Source of the DNA: Kribbella capetownensis
Lineage (GTDB): Bacteria > Actinomycetota > Actinomycetes > Propionibacteriales > Kribbellaceae
NCBI RefSeq assembly: GCF_004331485.1
Contig: NZ_SJKD01000007.1
Coordinates: 478,314-542,313, forward strand
Direction: 5' to 3'
Length of the DNA stretch: 64,000 bases
Part shown: positions 52,565 to 61,064 of the stretch, piece after piece
Layout of the letters: every line of letters begins with the position of its first letter
Numbering within the stretch: position 1 is the stretch's first letter
Position numbers and translations under genes: made by a program
Notes under the pieces: generated by a model
What the model saw: only the letters and a program-made list of their open reading frames with translations
What the model was told of the DNA's origin: nothing
The model's database searches: none

Positions 52565-53699
52565 CCGCCAGTCCACCGATGCCCGCGGCAACGAACGTGA
52601 CCCGCGCGTCGGTGTGCTCGAGCAGCAGCCCGCCGAGGACGTACGACACCCCGGCGGCCAGGCCGATAGCGCCGTACAGGTTGCCGAAGACACGACTCCG
52701 CATGTGCGGCGGCACGATGCGCTGCAGATGAGTGTTGATCCCCACGTCAACGCCCGCGATCCCGAATCCCCGAATCACCTGCAGCGCCAACGCGGCCCAC
52801 ACCGCCCAGGCAAGACCCGTGACCAGGTTCCCCAGGCTGCTCACCGCGAACCCGAGCAGGATCAGCGTCGTCATCCGGAACCTGCTCGCGTACCGCGCCA
52901 GTACCGCGAACCCGAGGATGAGTCCGATGCCGACCCCGGCGTACAGCGCCGACGCCGCCGAATCGCTCGCGCCCAGCTCGTCCTTGGACAGGAATACCAT
53001 CGCGACGTCGTCCACCCCGTTGAACGCCACCGTGGCGAAGAACGCGATCCCGATGACGCGCACAGCCTTCGTCTGCCAGATGTATGTCAGCCCGTCCCGC
53101 GCATCCTTGAGTACGCCGGTCCCCGCCCACCCTTCAGGTGCCATTCTCGGTAACCGGCTCAACAACACCGCCGACACCAGGAACGTCGCCGCATCGATCA
53201 ACAAGATCCCGCGAACGTCCGTCACCAGGAACAACGCCGCAGCAATCAGCGGGCCGATCGCCTCGAGCCCATTGGTCCCAGCCCCCAGCGCGGAGTTCGC
53301 CGACTCCAGATCCTCATCCCGCACCAGCGCCGGCACCGCACTGCGCGAACTCGCCTGGAACACCTGCGCCACGACACTCCGTACGGCAACCATCACCAGC
53401 AACACCGGCAACGGCGGCAAGGTGACGGCCATCACGACCACCAGCGCACCCTGCAGTACGTCGCACGTCACCATCACCCGGCGCAGGTCGAACCGATCCC
53501 CCACCACCCCCGCGAACGCCCCGAACAACCCCGGCGTCAGATCCCCCGCCAGCAACAACAACGCCACCGCCAACGCCGCCCCCGTCGACGCCTCGACGTA
53601 CAGCAACAACGCCACCAGCCCCAGCGAGTCCCCCAGAAACGACACCGCCCGAGCCACCCACAACACCCGAAACCCACGTGCCTCCCGCAGCACCCCCAT
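52530..53699 (-). CDS. MFS transporter (MFS_3/enterobactin-exporter-like)
   Basis: 389 residues, 12 predicted helices. MGVLREARGFRVLWVARAVSFLGDSL is the standard N-terminus, and VVGDRFDLRRVMVTCDVLQG holds the MFS loop motif. The group includes drug and siderophore exporters. GGAGGTG just before ATG 53699 selects this start over 53714. Its promoter lies in the 41 bp before tRNA-Thr. Confidence 0.88.
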   Translation of the reverse strand: MGVLREARGFRVLWVARAVSFLGDSLGLVALLLYVEASTGAALAVALLLLAGDLTPGLFGAFAGVVGDRFDLRRVMVTCDVLQGALVVVMAVTLPPLPVLLVMVAVRSVVAQVFQASSRSAVPALVRDEDLESANSALGAGTNGLEAIGPLIAAALFLVTDVRGILLIDAATFLVSAVLLSRLPRMAPEGWAGTGVLKDARDGLTYIWQTKAVRVIGIAFFATVAFNGVDDVAMVFLSKDELGASDSAASALYAGVGIGLILGFAVLARYASRFRMTTLILLGFAVSSLGNLVTGLAWAVWAALALQVIRGFGIAGVDVGINTHLQRIVPPHMRSRVFGNLYGAIGLAAGVSYVLGGLLLEHTDARVTFVAAGIGGLAATAVAALAVRR

Positions 53700-53740
53700 A
53701 GCCCCACCTCCCATCCCCTAAGATGGTCCAGCAAACACCC

Positions 53741-53813
53741 GCCGGTGTGGCGCAACTGGCAGCGCACCGCTCTTGTAAAGCGGTGGTTAGGGGTTCGAGT
53801 CCCCTCACCGGCT
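53741..53813 (+). tRNA. tRNA-Thr (anticodon UGU)
   Basis: A 73-base cloverleaf: acceptor GCCGGTG/CACCGGC with discriminator T, D-arm around GGCGCAACTGGCAGCGC, anticodon stem CCGCT/AGCGG with loop CTTGTAA (anticodon TGT), and T-arm GGGGT-TCGAGTC-CCC type. No CCA is encoded. The integrase gene of an integrative element ends 28 bp downstream, so the 3' half is the likely attachment site. Confidence 0.96.
53771..53813 (+). other. Probable attL/attB core in the tRNA-Thr 3' half
   Basis: Tyrosine integrases of AICE elements use the anticodon-to-3' part of a tRNA gene. The integrase reads toward this site from 28 bp away. No second copy of the T-arm/acceptor segment was found before 64000, so the precise core cannot be read. 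Confidence 0.6.
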
Positions 53814-53840
53814 CTCTGACCTGGGAAGATGCCTCGGAGG

Positions 53841-55313
53841 TCATGAACCAGAGACCTCCGGGCCATGGTTTACCCCATGGGTTTCCGCCTCCGAAGCACC
53901 CGGCATGACCTTGTCGAGCGCCTGGGCGGCCTCCGGGTTCCGGGCCTTGCGACCGAAGTACACGTCCTGTGTCATCGACGGGCGCGACTGCCCGAGTTGG
54001 TCGGCAACCTGCCGCGCGGTTTGGCCGGCCTCATCGAGGACGGTCGCTGTCGTCTTGCGGAAGACGTGTGAGGTGACCCACGCCAGTTCGTCGGCGACTG
54101 AGGGTTCACAGGCGCGTGCGACGAGGTCGAGGACGGACCCACGGACGGTGCGCGGTGTCCGGTAGAGATCCAGTAGCCGCTTCGCCTCCGATGGGTCGAC
54201 TCGCACGCGGGCGGTCTCGACCAGGCTGACTCGGTTCTTCGACCATCCCAGCCGACGTGCGGCCTCCGTCTGAGTCATGCCAGCTTCGCGGCGGGCCTTC
54301 CGCAACTCCTGTCCGAGTTCGCGGCGGAGCTGGCTGCCGATGGGCTGTCGAGCTAGCCGAAGATCCTGCCGGACGTTGTTGGGGTCCCGGAAACCGGCCA
54401 AGGCATCGGGGAACACGGGGCTGTCCAGTCGAATCCCGACGCTGAACCGCCGTTCCAGCATGGCGATAGCCCAGGACGGCAAGCTGAGCACGCGGTTGCC
54501 CGCGCGAGACTTGGTGCGTCGTCGGACCAATCCCTGCCCTGGCACCCTGTTGATCTGCGATGTGATCGCGACCTCTTTGGAGTCGAGGTCCACGTCGGCC
54601 CAGAGGACGGCGAGGGACTCCGCAATTCGAACTCCGGTAGCGAGCAGGAAGAGCGAGAGGTCAGGGATATCTGCCCGCACGGCTCGTTCGTCCTTCGACA
54701 CCATCGCAAACCATGCTTCCCGCTCGTGCGCAGTCAGTGCACGAGGTGCCTTCTTCGGTGCGGCCTCGATGGACTCAAGCTCACGGACGGGGTTCGAGCG
54801 GATCGCCCCATGACGAACGGCGAGCGACAGGATGCCCGAGAGGACGCTCTTGCACGTCTTGGCCGAGACCCCACCGACTTCGTCCTTGATGGCCGTGATG
54901 ACCTTGTCCAGGAGCGGCGTTGTCGCCTCACCGAGTCGGACCTCACCGATGCGCGACAACAGATTGGTCTTGAACTGCTGCTGGTAGGTGTAGAGCGTCC
55001 CGGGTGACCGCTTGCCGTCCTTGACCATCGATTCGAGTTTCGCAAAGTACACATCGGCTGCCGCCGAGATCCGGGTCATCGATGTGAGCATGCCGGACCG
55101 TGCGAGTTGTGCTCGCTCCTTCAGCTTGTTCTGAAGGTTGTTCTCGGCCGCAGTCTTGGTCTTCCCGTTCGCCTCGACCTGCCGGGTGGTGCCGTCGAAG
55201 TCACGGAAGTACGCGACGGATCGGTAACTGTCCGCCTTACCCTTCTTGTCGACGTGGTCGACGTACGTGCGGATCTTGCCCCACGAACCGAGTTCAAGTG
55301 GTTTCCTTGGCAT
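53841..55313 (-). CDS. int: Tyrosine integrase with an inserted Cro/C1-type HTH domain
   Basis: 490 residues. An Arm-type N-domain and SAM-like core-binding domain (about 80-175) precede the catalytic domain: Arg229 (LLATGVRIAESLAVLW), Lys268 (RRRTKSR), His416-x-x-Arg419 (VTSHVFRKTTATVLDEAG), Gln442 in place of the usual second His or Lys, and nucleophile Tyr452 (TQDVYFGRK). Between Lys and His lies an extra block at about 333-386 that reads as an XRE helix-turn-helix: LGQELRKARREAGMTQTEAA followed by RRLGWSKNRVSLVETARV. Ordinary integrases have a short loop there. The gene ends beside tRNA-Thr. Confidence 0.93.
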   Translation of the reverse strand: MPRKPLELGSWGKIRTYVDHVDKKGKADSYRSVAYFRDFDGTTRQVEANGKTKTAAENNLQNKLKERAQLARSGMLTSMTRISAAADVYFAKLESMVKDGKRSPGTLYTYQQQFKTNLLSRIGEVRLGEATTPLLDKVITAIKDEVGGVSAKTCKSVLSGILSLAVRHGAIRSNPVRELESIEAAPKKAPRALTAHEREAWFAMVSKDERAVRADIPDLSLFLLATGVRIAESLAVLWADVDLDSKEVAITSQINRVPGQGLVRRRTKSRAGNRVLSLPSWAIAMLERRFSVGIRLDSPVFPDALAGFRDPNNVRQDLRLARQPIGSQLRRELGQELRKARREAGMTQTEAARRLGWSKNRVSLVETARVRVDPSEAKRLLDLYRTPRTVRGSVLDLVARACEPSVADELAWVTSHVFRKTTATVLDEAGQTARQVADQLGQSRPSMTQDVYFGRKARNPEAAQALDKVMPGASEAETHGVNHGPEVSGS

Positions 55314-55327
55314 CGATCGATTCCCGT

Positions 55328-55522
55328 CTACGATGCCGACTTTTGCGCGTTGAACCAGGCAACTACTTCATCCGGGTCGTAACGCAGGTGCTTGCCGATA
55401 CGAACCGCCGCAGGACCGTAGCCCTGGCAGCGCCACTTGTAGAGGGTCTTCACGGGCACACCCAGATAGACCGAGACATCGTCCACGGTCCATCGTCGTT
55501 CGAGACTTGCCACCATCATCAC
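55328..55522 (-). CDS. xis: Excisionase-like small HTH protein
   Basis: 64 residues with a MerR/HTH_17-type winged helix: RRWTVDDVSVYLGVPVKTLYKW and RIGKHLRYDPDEVVAWFNAQ. This is the usual recombination directionality factor of pSAM2-like elements. AAAGGAGG precedes the start. It lies 14 bp upstream of int, same strand, and follows repSA by one copy of the element's 16-bp dispersed repeat. Confidence 0.9.
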   Translation of the reverse strand: MMMVASLERRWTVDDVSVYLGVPVKTLYKWRCQGYGPAAVRIGKHLRYDPDEVVAWFNAQKSAS

Positions 55523-55531
55523 TTCCTCCTT

Positions 55532-55547
55532 TGACAGTTACGTGTCA
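55532..55547. repeat. Dispersed operator-like repeat, copy 1
   Basis: Plus-strand TGACAGTTACGTGTCA, a TGACAC-N4-GTGTCA inverted repeat with one mismatch. The minus-strand stop codon of repSA is its first three bases; the xis ribosome site follows. Confidence 0.7.
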
Positions 55548-57101
55548 CGCGTTGTTGTTCTCGGCAAATAGTTCCTTGACGAGGCGTCGGTGTTCGCGGG
55601 CTTTGGCGGCGGCGGTGTTGGCGAGGAGTGCGTCGCCGATGGTCTTCCAGCCAGTGTTGGCGTAGGTGAAGTTGCCGACGATGAGGGTTGTCTCTACGTC
55701 GTCGGTGTGGTCGGCGGTGCGGTGGTGGTCGCGTCGCCAGTTGGCGCGGGCCTCGCGGAGGGCTTTGAGGGTGGTGGAGTACTGGCGGGACTTGGTGGAG
55801 AAGTGGCCGCCGAACCCGAGCATGTGTGCCCACTTCTGGAGTCGCCGGTAGGAGAGACGTCCGGAGTTCTTGGCGGCTTCTGCTTGGTCGAGGTCGGAGC
55901 CGGGGCGTCCGAGTCGCCAGCAGGCGTCGACCAATCGGCCGGCGTGGGTGTGTTGGGTGGCGTACCGGTTGACGGTGGCGTTGGTGAGGCGTGCGGATGA
56001 GTGGCCGGTGGCTTCGGCGCCTTTGGTGGCGTACTTGGCGAGGTAGCCCGCGACGGCGGTTTCGGTGATCGCTCCGTCGACGGCTTGCCGGACGGGGCGT
56101 ACGTCGAGTTGGGTGCCCCACTCGATGAGCCAGCCGTTTGGGTTGTCGGGGTGCGGCAACGACCGGAAACGGACGCCAGCGGCAGCGCGGCGGATCGCGT
56201 CGGCGAGCATGGTGAAGGTCGCGGCGCACGCCGGGGGCTCGAGGACGGTCGGGTCGAGCGGGTTGACGCCGTCCAGTCGCATGAGCGCGTGGAAGTGCGC
56301 GACGCCGCGTGCCTGCATTTCGGCGACCTTGCCGTAGGACAGCTTGACGGCGATGCCGTGGTCGCGGCCCCAGGCGCGGAGGATGTCTTTGGCGCGGTCC
56401 ATGGTGCGTCGCCACAGTTCGCCGGACAGGGCGTTCCAGACCACTTGGTGGTCGTGGTCGTAGCAGTCCAGGCACAGTGGCGTGCCGAGGATCTTCTCGC
56501 CGTCGCGGTGGGTCTGGTGGCAGCGCAGGTCGATGCCGTGCGGGCAGTGGTCGGGGTTGCGGCGGGGGCGGCAGGGCCGGTTGCGGAGTTGGCCGTCGCG
56601 GGTGCGGATGGTGCGGGTGCCGTGGACGGGGCCGAAGGTGGGGGCGGTGAAGGTGACGAACGCGGACGGATGCTGCACGACGGTGGTGGGGATGCCTTTG
56701 CCGCCGGTGAGGCCGGCGAGGACGAGTTGGTAGGTGTCGCCGCGGTAGGTCTTTGCGCAGGAGGGGCAGACGGCGGCGCGGCGGTTGCCGCAGGCTTTGT
56801 AGATGACGCCGTCGGGCATGTCGTCGGTGTGCCGGGTGGAGATGATCCGTCCGGTGCGGGTCGACACGATGTGGGACTCGCCGCGGAGCTGGATCGGCCG
56901 GACGCAGCCGCCGGCGGATCCGGTGTGTTCGAGCCAGGCGTCGTAGTCGGCCGTGGTGGCGGCGCGTTGGATGGCGTGTTCGAGGCCGGAGGCGGGGTTG
57001 TAGCGCTTGCCGGGGTCGACGGTGGGCCGATGGGTCTCGATCGTGACGAGCGGGTCTTGGAGGCCGCTCGGCGGCTGTATGGGGGTGGCGGTGACAGTCA
57101 C
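55545..57101 (-). CDS. repSA: RepSA-like rolling-circle replication initiator
   Basis: 518 residues. A zinc-ribbon-like region CGNRRAAVCPSCAKTYR (Cys104, 112, 115) and later Cys pairs precede the HUH motif at 269-271 (GVAHFHALMRLDGV) and the nicking-tyrosine region AGYLAKYATKG (Tyr353, Tyr357). These are the marks of pSAM2 RepSA, which nicks the double-strand origin after excision. GGAAGGAGG precedes GTG 57101. The origin in pSAM2 lies inside repSA; I could not locate it here. Confidence 0.92.
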   Translation of the reverse strand: MTVTATPIQPPSGLQDPLVTIETHRPTVDPGKRYNPASGLEHAIQRAATTADYDAWLEHTGSAGGCVRPIQLRGESHIVSTRTGRIISTRHTDDMPDGVIYKACGNRRAAVCPSCAKTYRGDTYQLVLAGLTGGKGIPTTVVQHPSAFVTFTAPTFGPVHGTRTIRTRDGQLRNRPCRPRRNPDHCPHGIDLRCHQTHRDGEKILGTPLCLDCYDHDHQVVWNALSGELWRRTMDRAKDILRAWGRDHGIAVKLSYGKVAEMQARGVAHFHALMRLDGVNPLDPTVLEPPACAATFTMLADAIRRAAAGVRFRSLPHPDNPNGWLIEWGTQLDVRPVRQAVDGAITETAVAGYLAKYATKGAEATGHSSARLTNATVNRYATQHTHAGRLVDACWRLGRPGSDLDQAEAAKNSGRLSYRRLQKWAHMLGFGGHFSTKSRQYSTTLKALREARANWRRDHHRTADHTDDVETTLIVGNFTYANTGWKTIGDALLANTAAAKAREHRRLVKELFAENNNA

Positions 57102-57140
57102 GGGGCGGCTCCTCCTTCCCGGGTTGGTGATGTGGTGGTT

Positions 57141-57156
57141 TGACGCTTACGTGTCA
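57141..57156. repeat. Dispersed operator-like repeat, copy 2
   Basis: Plus-strand TGACGCTTACGTGTCA, one mismatch from perfect symmetry. It lies 40 bp before the repSA start and supplies the stop codon of the gene at 57154-57438, so it could control repSA transcription. Confidence 0.7.
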
Positions 57157-57438
57157 GGCGACGGGTGCGGGCGCGGGTTCGAATTCGGGGGTGCCGAACA
57201 TCTGATATCCGCAGCCCATGCAGTAGCGGCCGACGACGCGGTACGGGTCAGGGTTGGCGGCGGGGTTGATCTGGACGACGAGGGCGTACTCGTCGCCGGG
57301 TTCGAGGACGGTGGGGCACCAGTCGTGGTCGCCGTAGTGGTCGGAGGCAACCCAGTCGCAGAGGAACTGGTGGTCAGCGATAGCGCGGTAGGCCATCAGG
57401 TTGGCGTAGGCGTTGATGTCGACTGGACTCGCGGTCAT
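57154..57438 (-). CDS. Hypothetical element protein
   Basis: 94 residues, acidic. MTASPVDINAYANLMAYRAIADHQF is helical; VVGRYCMGCGYQMFGTPEF has a CxxC pair, possibly half of a metal-binding knuckle. No family recognised. GGAGC precedes ATG 57438. It lies between the SprT-like gene and repSA on the backbone operon. Confidence 0.65.
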   Translation of the reverse strand: MTASPVDINAYANLMAYRAIADHQFLCDWVASDHYGDHDWCPTVLEPGDEYALVVQINPAANPDPYRVVGRYCMGCGYQMFGTPEFEPAPAPVA

Positions 57439-57536
57439 GTCGGGTGCTCCGTTCGCTGAGTTGGGTGTTCGGTGTTCGCCCTCGTCTCCGGGACCCCGTG
57501 GATTCCGGAGAGGAGAGCCAGCAACGAACCGGGTGG

Positions 57537-58550
57537 CTATTCGTCGGGTTCGAAGGTGGAGTCGCAGATGCCGCAGGTGATCTCGCCTTCGGCGAGCACT
57601 GCTTTGGCGACGCGGATCCGGCGTGGGCATTGGCACGCGCAGGCGACGGCGTTGGTGTTCTTCTTGGCCTGTCCGCCGAGGGCTTCGGGGTGGCGGTAGG
57701 CGATGAGCGCCTTCTTCAGGTCGGCGAGGACGCTGTTGTAGATGGTGGCTGTCTCCTTGCGGAGGGTGCAGGGCGACCAGCCGATCTTGGGATCTTTGGT
57801 GGCGTCGAGGCCGAGCTCGGAGGCGAGGTCGGCGAACTTCTGGTTATGCCACCGCCCTTGCCGACTCGTGTCTTTGATCTCGCGGACATCGGCGAGAGCG
57901 TGTGCGGCTTCGTGCAGCAGGGTGGTGAAGACCTCGTCGACGGGTCGTTGGAGTCCTTCGCCGGAGATGAGGACTTCGGCCAGGCGTTGTTCGCCGTGCT
58001 GCCACCGGGTCGGCGCGAAGTGCCCGTACTTGGCGTGTTTGGTGGCGGTGCCGGAGCCGACGATGATCACGACGGCCGGGACGTCGGTGTGGTTGGCGCG
58101 GATGGCTGCCCACGCGGTTTCGAGGGCGAGGACCAGTTCCGCGGTGGTGTATTCGGTTTGACGCTTACGTGTCAGCCGCGCCGTGGGCGACCCGGTCCGG
58201 GTCCTCGGACTCGTGGTCTTCTTGGCCCGTTTGACGGTGACGGTGACGGCGGGATGGCTTGCTCCGGTGGAGCATTCGCGGAGCTTGTTGCGGACCGCAA
58301 TCAGTGACGCGTAGCCGGTGGCCCGGCCGCCCTCGGTGGACCGGACGTGATCCATCCGCTTCTGCACGGCATCGAGCGCCGCCGTGGGGTTGCCCGAGTA
58401 GGTGGCGGTGGTCTTGGTGACCGTCCAGCCGGTGAGGCCCGTCAGGGCGGTGATGTTGTGTGGTGTCAGTCCGGTGAGCTTGGTCGTGGTGGCCGGCCGT
58501 TCCGAGCTGGCCGCTGTCACGGTGACTGGATTGATGGTTGTGGTGGACAT
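57537..58550 (-). CDS. SprT-like zinc metallopeptidase domain protein
   Basis: 337 residues. The N-terminal half is Thr-rich with a basic linker (KRAKKTTSPRTRTGSPTARL). The SprT-like domain has HEAAH at 213-217 (TTLLHEAAHALADVRE) and a following His in GRWHNQKFADLASELGL as third ligand. A zinc ribbon ends the protein: CACQCPRRI and EGEITCGICDSTF. SprT/SPRTN-type proteins act on DNA-bound proteins, so a role in clearing Rep- or Tra-DNA adducts is plausible. It contains one internal copy of the 16-bp repeat. Confidence 0.85.
   Translation of the reverse strand: MSTTTINPVTVTAASSERPATTTKLTGLTPHNITALTGLTGWTVTKTTATYSGNPTAALDAVQKRMDHVRSTEGGRATGYASLIAVRNKLRECSTGASHPAVTVTVKRAKKTTSPRTRTGSPTARLTRKRQTEYTTAELVLALETAWAAIRANHTDVPAVVIIVGSGTATKHAKYGHFAPTRWQHGEQRLAEVLISGEGLQRPVDEVFTTLLHEAAHALADVREIKDTSRQGRWHNQKFADLASELGLDATKDPKIGWSPCTLRKETATIYNSVLADLKKALIAYRHPEALGGQAKKNTNAVACACQCPRRIRVAKAVLAEGEITCGICDSTFEPDE
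58159..58174. repeat. Dispersed operator-like repeat, copy 3
   Basis: Plus-strand TGACGCTTACGTGTCA, identical to copy 2 over 17 bp including the preceding T, but here inside the SprT-like coding sequence, where it encodes Leu-Thr-Arg-Lys-Arg-Gln. Confidence 0.7.
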
Positions 58551-58831
58551 CAGCCGTCTCCGATCCACTTCGAGCGAAGATCGGTCTGGACGCTGTTCTT
58601 GAGGTCGAAGACGAACCCGAACAGGTCGAGTGCTTCGGCGTAGGCCGGGTCGTCGACGATGATGTCCTCGTCGGTGGTGCCGAGGTGTTGCTCGGCCTCC
58701 TCGCAGATGGCGTCGCAGTAGTCGAGGACGTCGTTGAAGACGGCTTGCATGGCGTGGTCGAGTCGCCGGAAACGAGCTGCCCGCCGTTTGGTGACGGCAG
58801 TCTGCTCAGCGATCTGGGTGGTGTGGGTCAT
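58550..58831 (-). CDS. Hypothetical element protein
   Basis: 93 residues, helical, acidic C-terminal half. MTHTTQIAEQTAVTKRRAAR, then FRRLDHAMQAVFNDVLDYCD. No family recognised. Its stop shares one base with the SprT-like start, and its own start overlaps the upstream stop as ATGA, so it is part of the coupled backbone operon. Confidence 0.65.
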   Translation of the reverse strand: MTHTTQIAEQTAVTKRRAARFRRLDHAMQAVFNDVLDYCDAICEEAEQHLGTTDEDIIVDDPAYAEALDLFGFVFDLKNSVQTDLRSKWIGDG

Positions 58832-59145
58832 GGTTGTTCTCCGGTCCAGTCGTCGGGGACGTAGAGCGGCTCTTGGGTCCAGTGGTCTGTTTGGGTGGCG
58901 TGCCGGACCTGGTGCTCCTCGAGGAGTGCGCGGGCTTCGTAGAGCGCGTCGATCAGGTGGCTGAGTGCGGTGACGGAGCCGGTGATGAGTTCGATCTCGA
59001 TGGGTGCGTTGCCCAGGTCGATCACGACTTTGGGTGTCTGGCCGTTGCAGGCGAGGTTGATGCCGGCCACTGAGTGGTCGGTGAAGTCGTAGCCGACGAT
59101 GATGCGGTCTTCGCGTTCGCCGCCGGATGCGTCGTAGTAGGTCAT
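58828..59145 (-). CDS. Hypothetical element protein
   Basis: 105 residues, soluble, mixed alpha/beta: EDRIIVGYDFTDHSVAGINLA, PKVVIDLGNAPIEIELITGS, LSHLIDALYEARALLEEHQ. No family recognised, though short proteins of this type are common beside tra genes in actinomycete elements. It is ATGA-coupled at both ends. Confidence 0.65.
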   Translation of the reverse strand: MTYYDASGGEREDRIIVGYDFTDHSVAGINLACNGQTPKVVIDLGNAPIEIELITGSVTALSHLIDALYEARALLEEHQVRHATQTDHWTQEPLYVPDDWTGEQP

Positions 59146-59351
59146 GACGACACCTCGCGGGTGATGTAGGCGCGTTGCCAGGAGCCGTTGTGGGCTTGGC
59201 GGTTGCGGAGTGCGGACCAGCACACGCCGCAGCGGTGGGGTTGGCTGGGTGAGTAGACGAAGGCTCCGCAGTCGTGGAGCCATCCGGTGTTGCCGTCGTG
59301 GTCGCGGACGGTGGTGAAGACGTCGGCGGGGAAGGGTTTGACGGTGATCAT
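59142..59351 (-). CDS. Small zinc-knuckle-like element protein
   Basis: 69 residues. GWLHDCGAFVY and PHRCGVCWSALRNR offer a C-x(n)-H-C-x-x-C set that could bind zinc. No family recognised. Overlaps the TraSA-like stop and the next start, both as ATGA. Confidence 0.62.
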   Translation of the reverse strand: MITVKPFPADVFTTVRDHDGNTGWLHDCGAFVYSPSQPHRCGVCWSALRNRQAHNGSWQRAYITREVSS

Positions 59352-60190
59352 GCGGCCCTCCGGAGGTGAGCGGCGCGACGGACGATCTGGTTGATCTGCT
59401 CGTCTTCGAGCAGCGCTGTCTTGATGCGGCGGGGGAATCCGCCTTCGGCGCGGAGCAGTCCGACGCCGAGGGCTTCGGGTTCGATGTCCACGGCGGTGTG
59501 ACCTTGGGAGGCCCAGCCGGTGCCGAGGATGATGTCCGAGCTGGAGTCGGTGGCACAGCGGAACGCGAGCCGATAGCCGAACAGGTCCCGCAGTGAGGTC
59601 GGGACAATGTCAGCGCTCGGGCGCTGTGTGGATGCGATCGTGATGATGCCTGCGGCGCGGCCACGCGCGACGACGTCTCGCACGAGGATGCGGAACTCTT
59701 CTTGCTGGTCCTTGGTGCCTACGGTGACGGTGAAGTACGCCAGCTCATCGATGCACAGGAGCTTGGCGCGGAAGCCGTCGCCGGGGACGATCTTCTTACG
59801 GCCGGTGCGGGCCAGGTGCAGGTAGCGTTCATCCAGGTCGCCTTGAAGGTCCCGGAGGACGCGAAGCGCTTTGCGCATGTCGTTGCCGACGAACTCTTCG
59901 GCAACCGGTGCGTACGGCAACAGCTCGACAATCTTGCCGTCGATGAGGATGAGATCCACGTCGGTGCACAGGGCGGCGTGGGCGACGATGTTGCCTTGGG
60001 CTACGGATTTGCCCGCGCCGGGTTCACCACCGATGAGGATGTTGCGGTACGGCATGCCAACGCGTACGGGCTTGCCGCGAGTATCGAGGCCCAGGTAGGT
60101 CGGGTTGTAGATGGACAGTGCACTCTTGGGTGCGGGGGTGGCCCCCGGCGCGAGCCGGGGGAACACCTGGTTGGGTTTGAAGCTAGACAT
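59348..60190 (-). CDS. traSA: FtsK/SpoIIIE-like DNA transfer ATPase (TraSA type)
   Basis: 280 residues, close to the single-gene conjugation ATPases of pSAM2-like elements that pump double-stranded DNA between hyphae. Walker A is NILIGGEPGAGKSVAQGN (54-62), Walker B KLLCIDELAYF (Asp148-Glu149), with ASTQRPSADIVPTSLRDLFGYRLAFR as the FtsK sensor region. Membrane helices are absent; the overlapping upstream gene (by 8 bp) supplies a membrane protein. Confidence 0.9.
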   Translation of the reverse strand: MSSFKPNQVFPRLAPGATPAPKSALSIYNPTYLGLDTRGKPVRVGMPYRNILIGGEPGAGKSVAQGNIVAHAALCTDVDLILIDGKIVELLPYAPVAEEFVGNDMRKALRVLRDLQGDLDERYLHLARTGRKKIVPGDGFRAKLLCIDELAYFTVTVGTKDQQEEFRILVRDVVARGRAAGIITIASTQRPSADIVPTSLRDLFGYRLAFRCATDSSSDIILGTGWASQGHTAVDIEPEALGVGLLRAEGGFPRRIKTALLEDEQINQIVRRAAHLRRAA

Positions 60191-61028
60191 AGTCGGACAC
60201 GTCTTCTCCGTTGGCGCCCAAGATCACCGTTTGGCTGTCGTTCACGGCAGCGGTGGTCTTGGTTCTGGTGGTTTTGGTGCGGGTCTCGCCCGAGGTGCCG
60301 GATTTGGCCGGCGGTTGGCGGGTGGACTCGTCGAGGACGGGGTCTGGCGTGATGAAGGCCAAGACGGCGTCGTCGGCGACTGCCGCTTCGGGCATGTCGC
60401 TGGTGTCGTTGAGCAGAGGTGAAACGATGTGCTTCTTCGACAGCGGGTCGCGGCGGTCGATGTCGATCCGCACGAGCGCGGCGTTGCGCTTGTGTCGTGC
60501 GATGACCGCTGAGCGTGCCCAGCACGCCGAGGCGAGGGTTTCGGACTTGTTGTCGAGGTCTTCGGCCGACAGGCCGGGGCGCATCCACAACCAGACGACC
60601 TGTCCGGTCTTGGTGGCGAAGCATCCGATGATGAATGGCAGGTTGCCGGACCAGTTGCGAGTGCGCATCTCGGTCAGGCAGGCCCGGACGCGGTGCCGGG
60701 TGATGACGCACCAGACCCGGTTACGGGCGAAGCGGCGAGCGGGGTTGTCGACCAGCAGCCAGCCAGCGGCCAGGATGATCAAGACGACGGTGAACCACAC
60801 CGGCACGGTGTCGGTGAAGAAGCCGACGATCTGGTTGCCGTGAGCGGCGGTGACGTAGGCGATGGTGGCGAGGGTGAGAAGTTCCCAGCGCCAGCGCCAG
60901 ATGCACAACGCGATGATGACCGGCAGGGTCTGCGACGGCCGGGTGATGGTTTCGACGGCACCCAGGGCGGTGCCACGACCACGGCGGCCTACTCGACCAG
61001 TTCCGCGGTTGCGGGTAGATTTGGGCAT
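60183..61028 (-). CDS. Transfer-region membrane protein
   Basis: 281 residues. Very basic N-terminus (PKSTRNRGTGRVGRRGRG), two membrane helices (ELLTLATIAYVTAAHG and VWFTVVLIILAAGWLLV), then a soluble domain with FIIGCFATKTGQVVWLWMRPG and ASACWARSAVIARH. In related elements such a protein sits directly before TraSA and is thought to be the membrane partner. It overlaps the TraSA start by 8 bp. Confidence 0.8.
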   Translation of the reverse strand: MPKSTRNRGTGRVGRRGRGTALGAVETITRPSQTLPVIIALCIWRWRWELLTLATIAYVTAAHGNQIVGFFTDTVPVWFTVVLIILAAGWLLVDNPARRFARNRVWCVITRHRVRACLTEMRTRNWSGNLPFIIGCFATKTGQVVWLWMRPGLSAEDLDNKSETLASACWARSAVIARHKRNAALVRIDIDRRDPLSKKHIVSPLLNDTSDMPEAAVADDAVLAFITPDPVLDESTRQPPAKSGTSGETRTKTTRTKTTAAVNDSQTVILGANGEDVSDYV

Positions 61029-61064
61029 GACAAGATCTCCCGATCAGGAGGTTGAGTCAGGAAA

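Noticed and set aside
56001..57143. Gly/Val/Ala-rich plus-strand frame opposite repSA
   Set aside because: Repetitive antisense product of a GC-rich gene; repSA on the other strand has full catalytic motifs.
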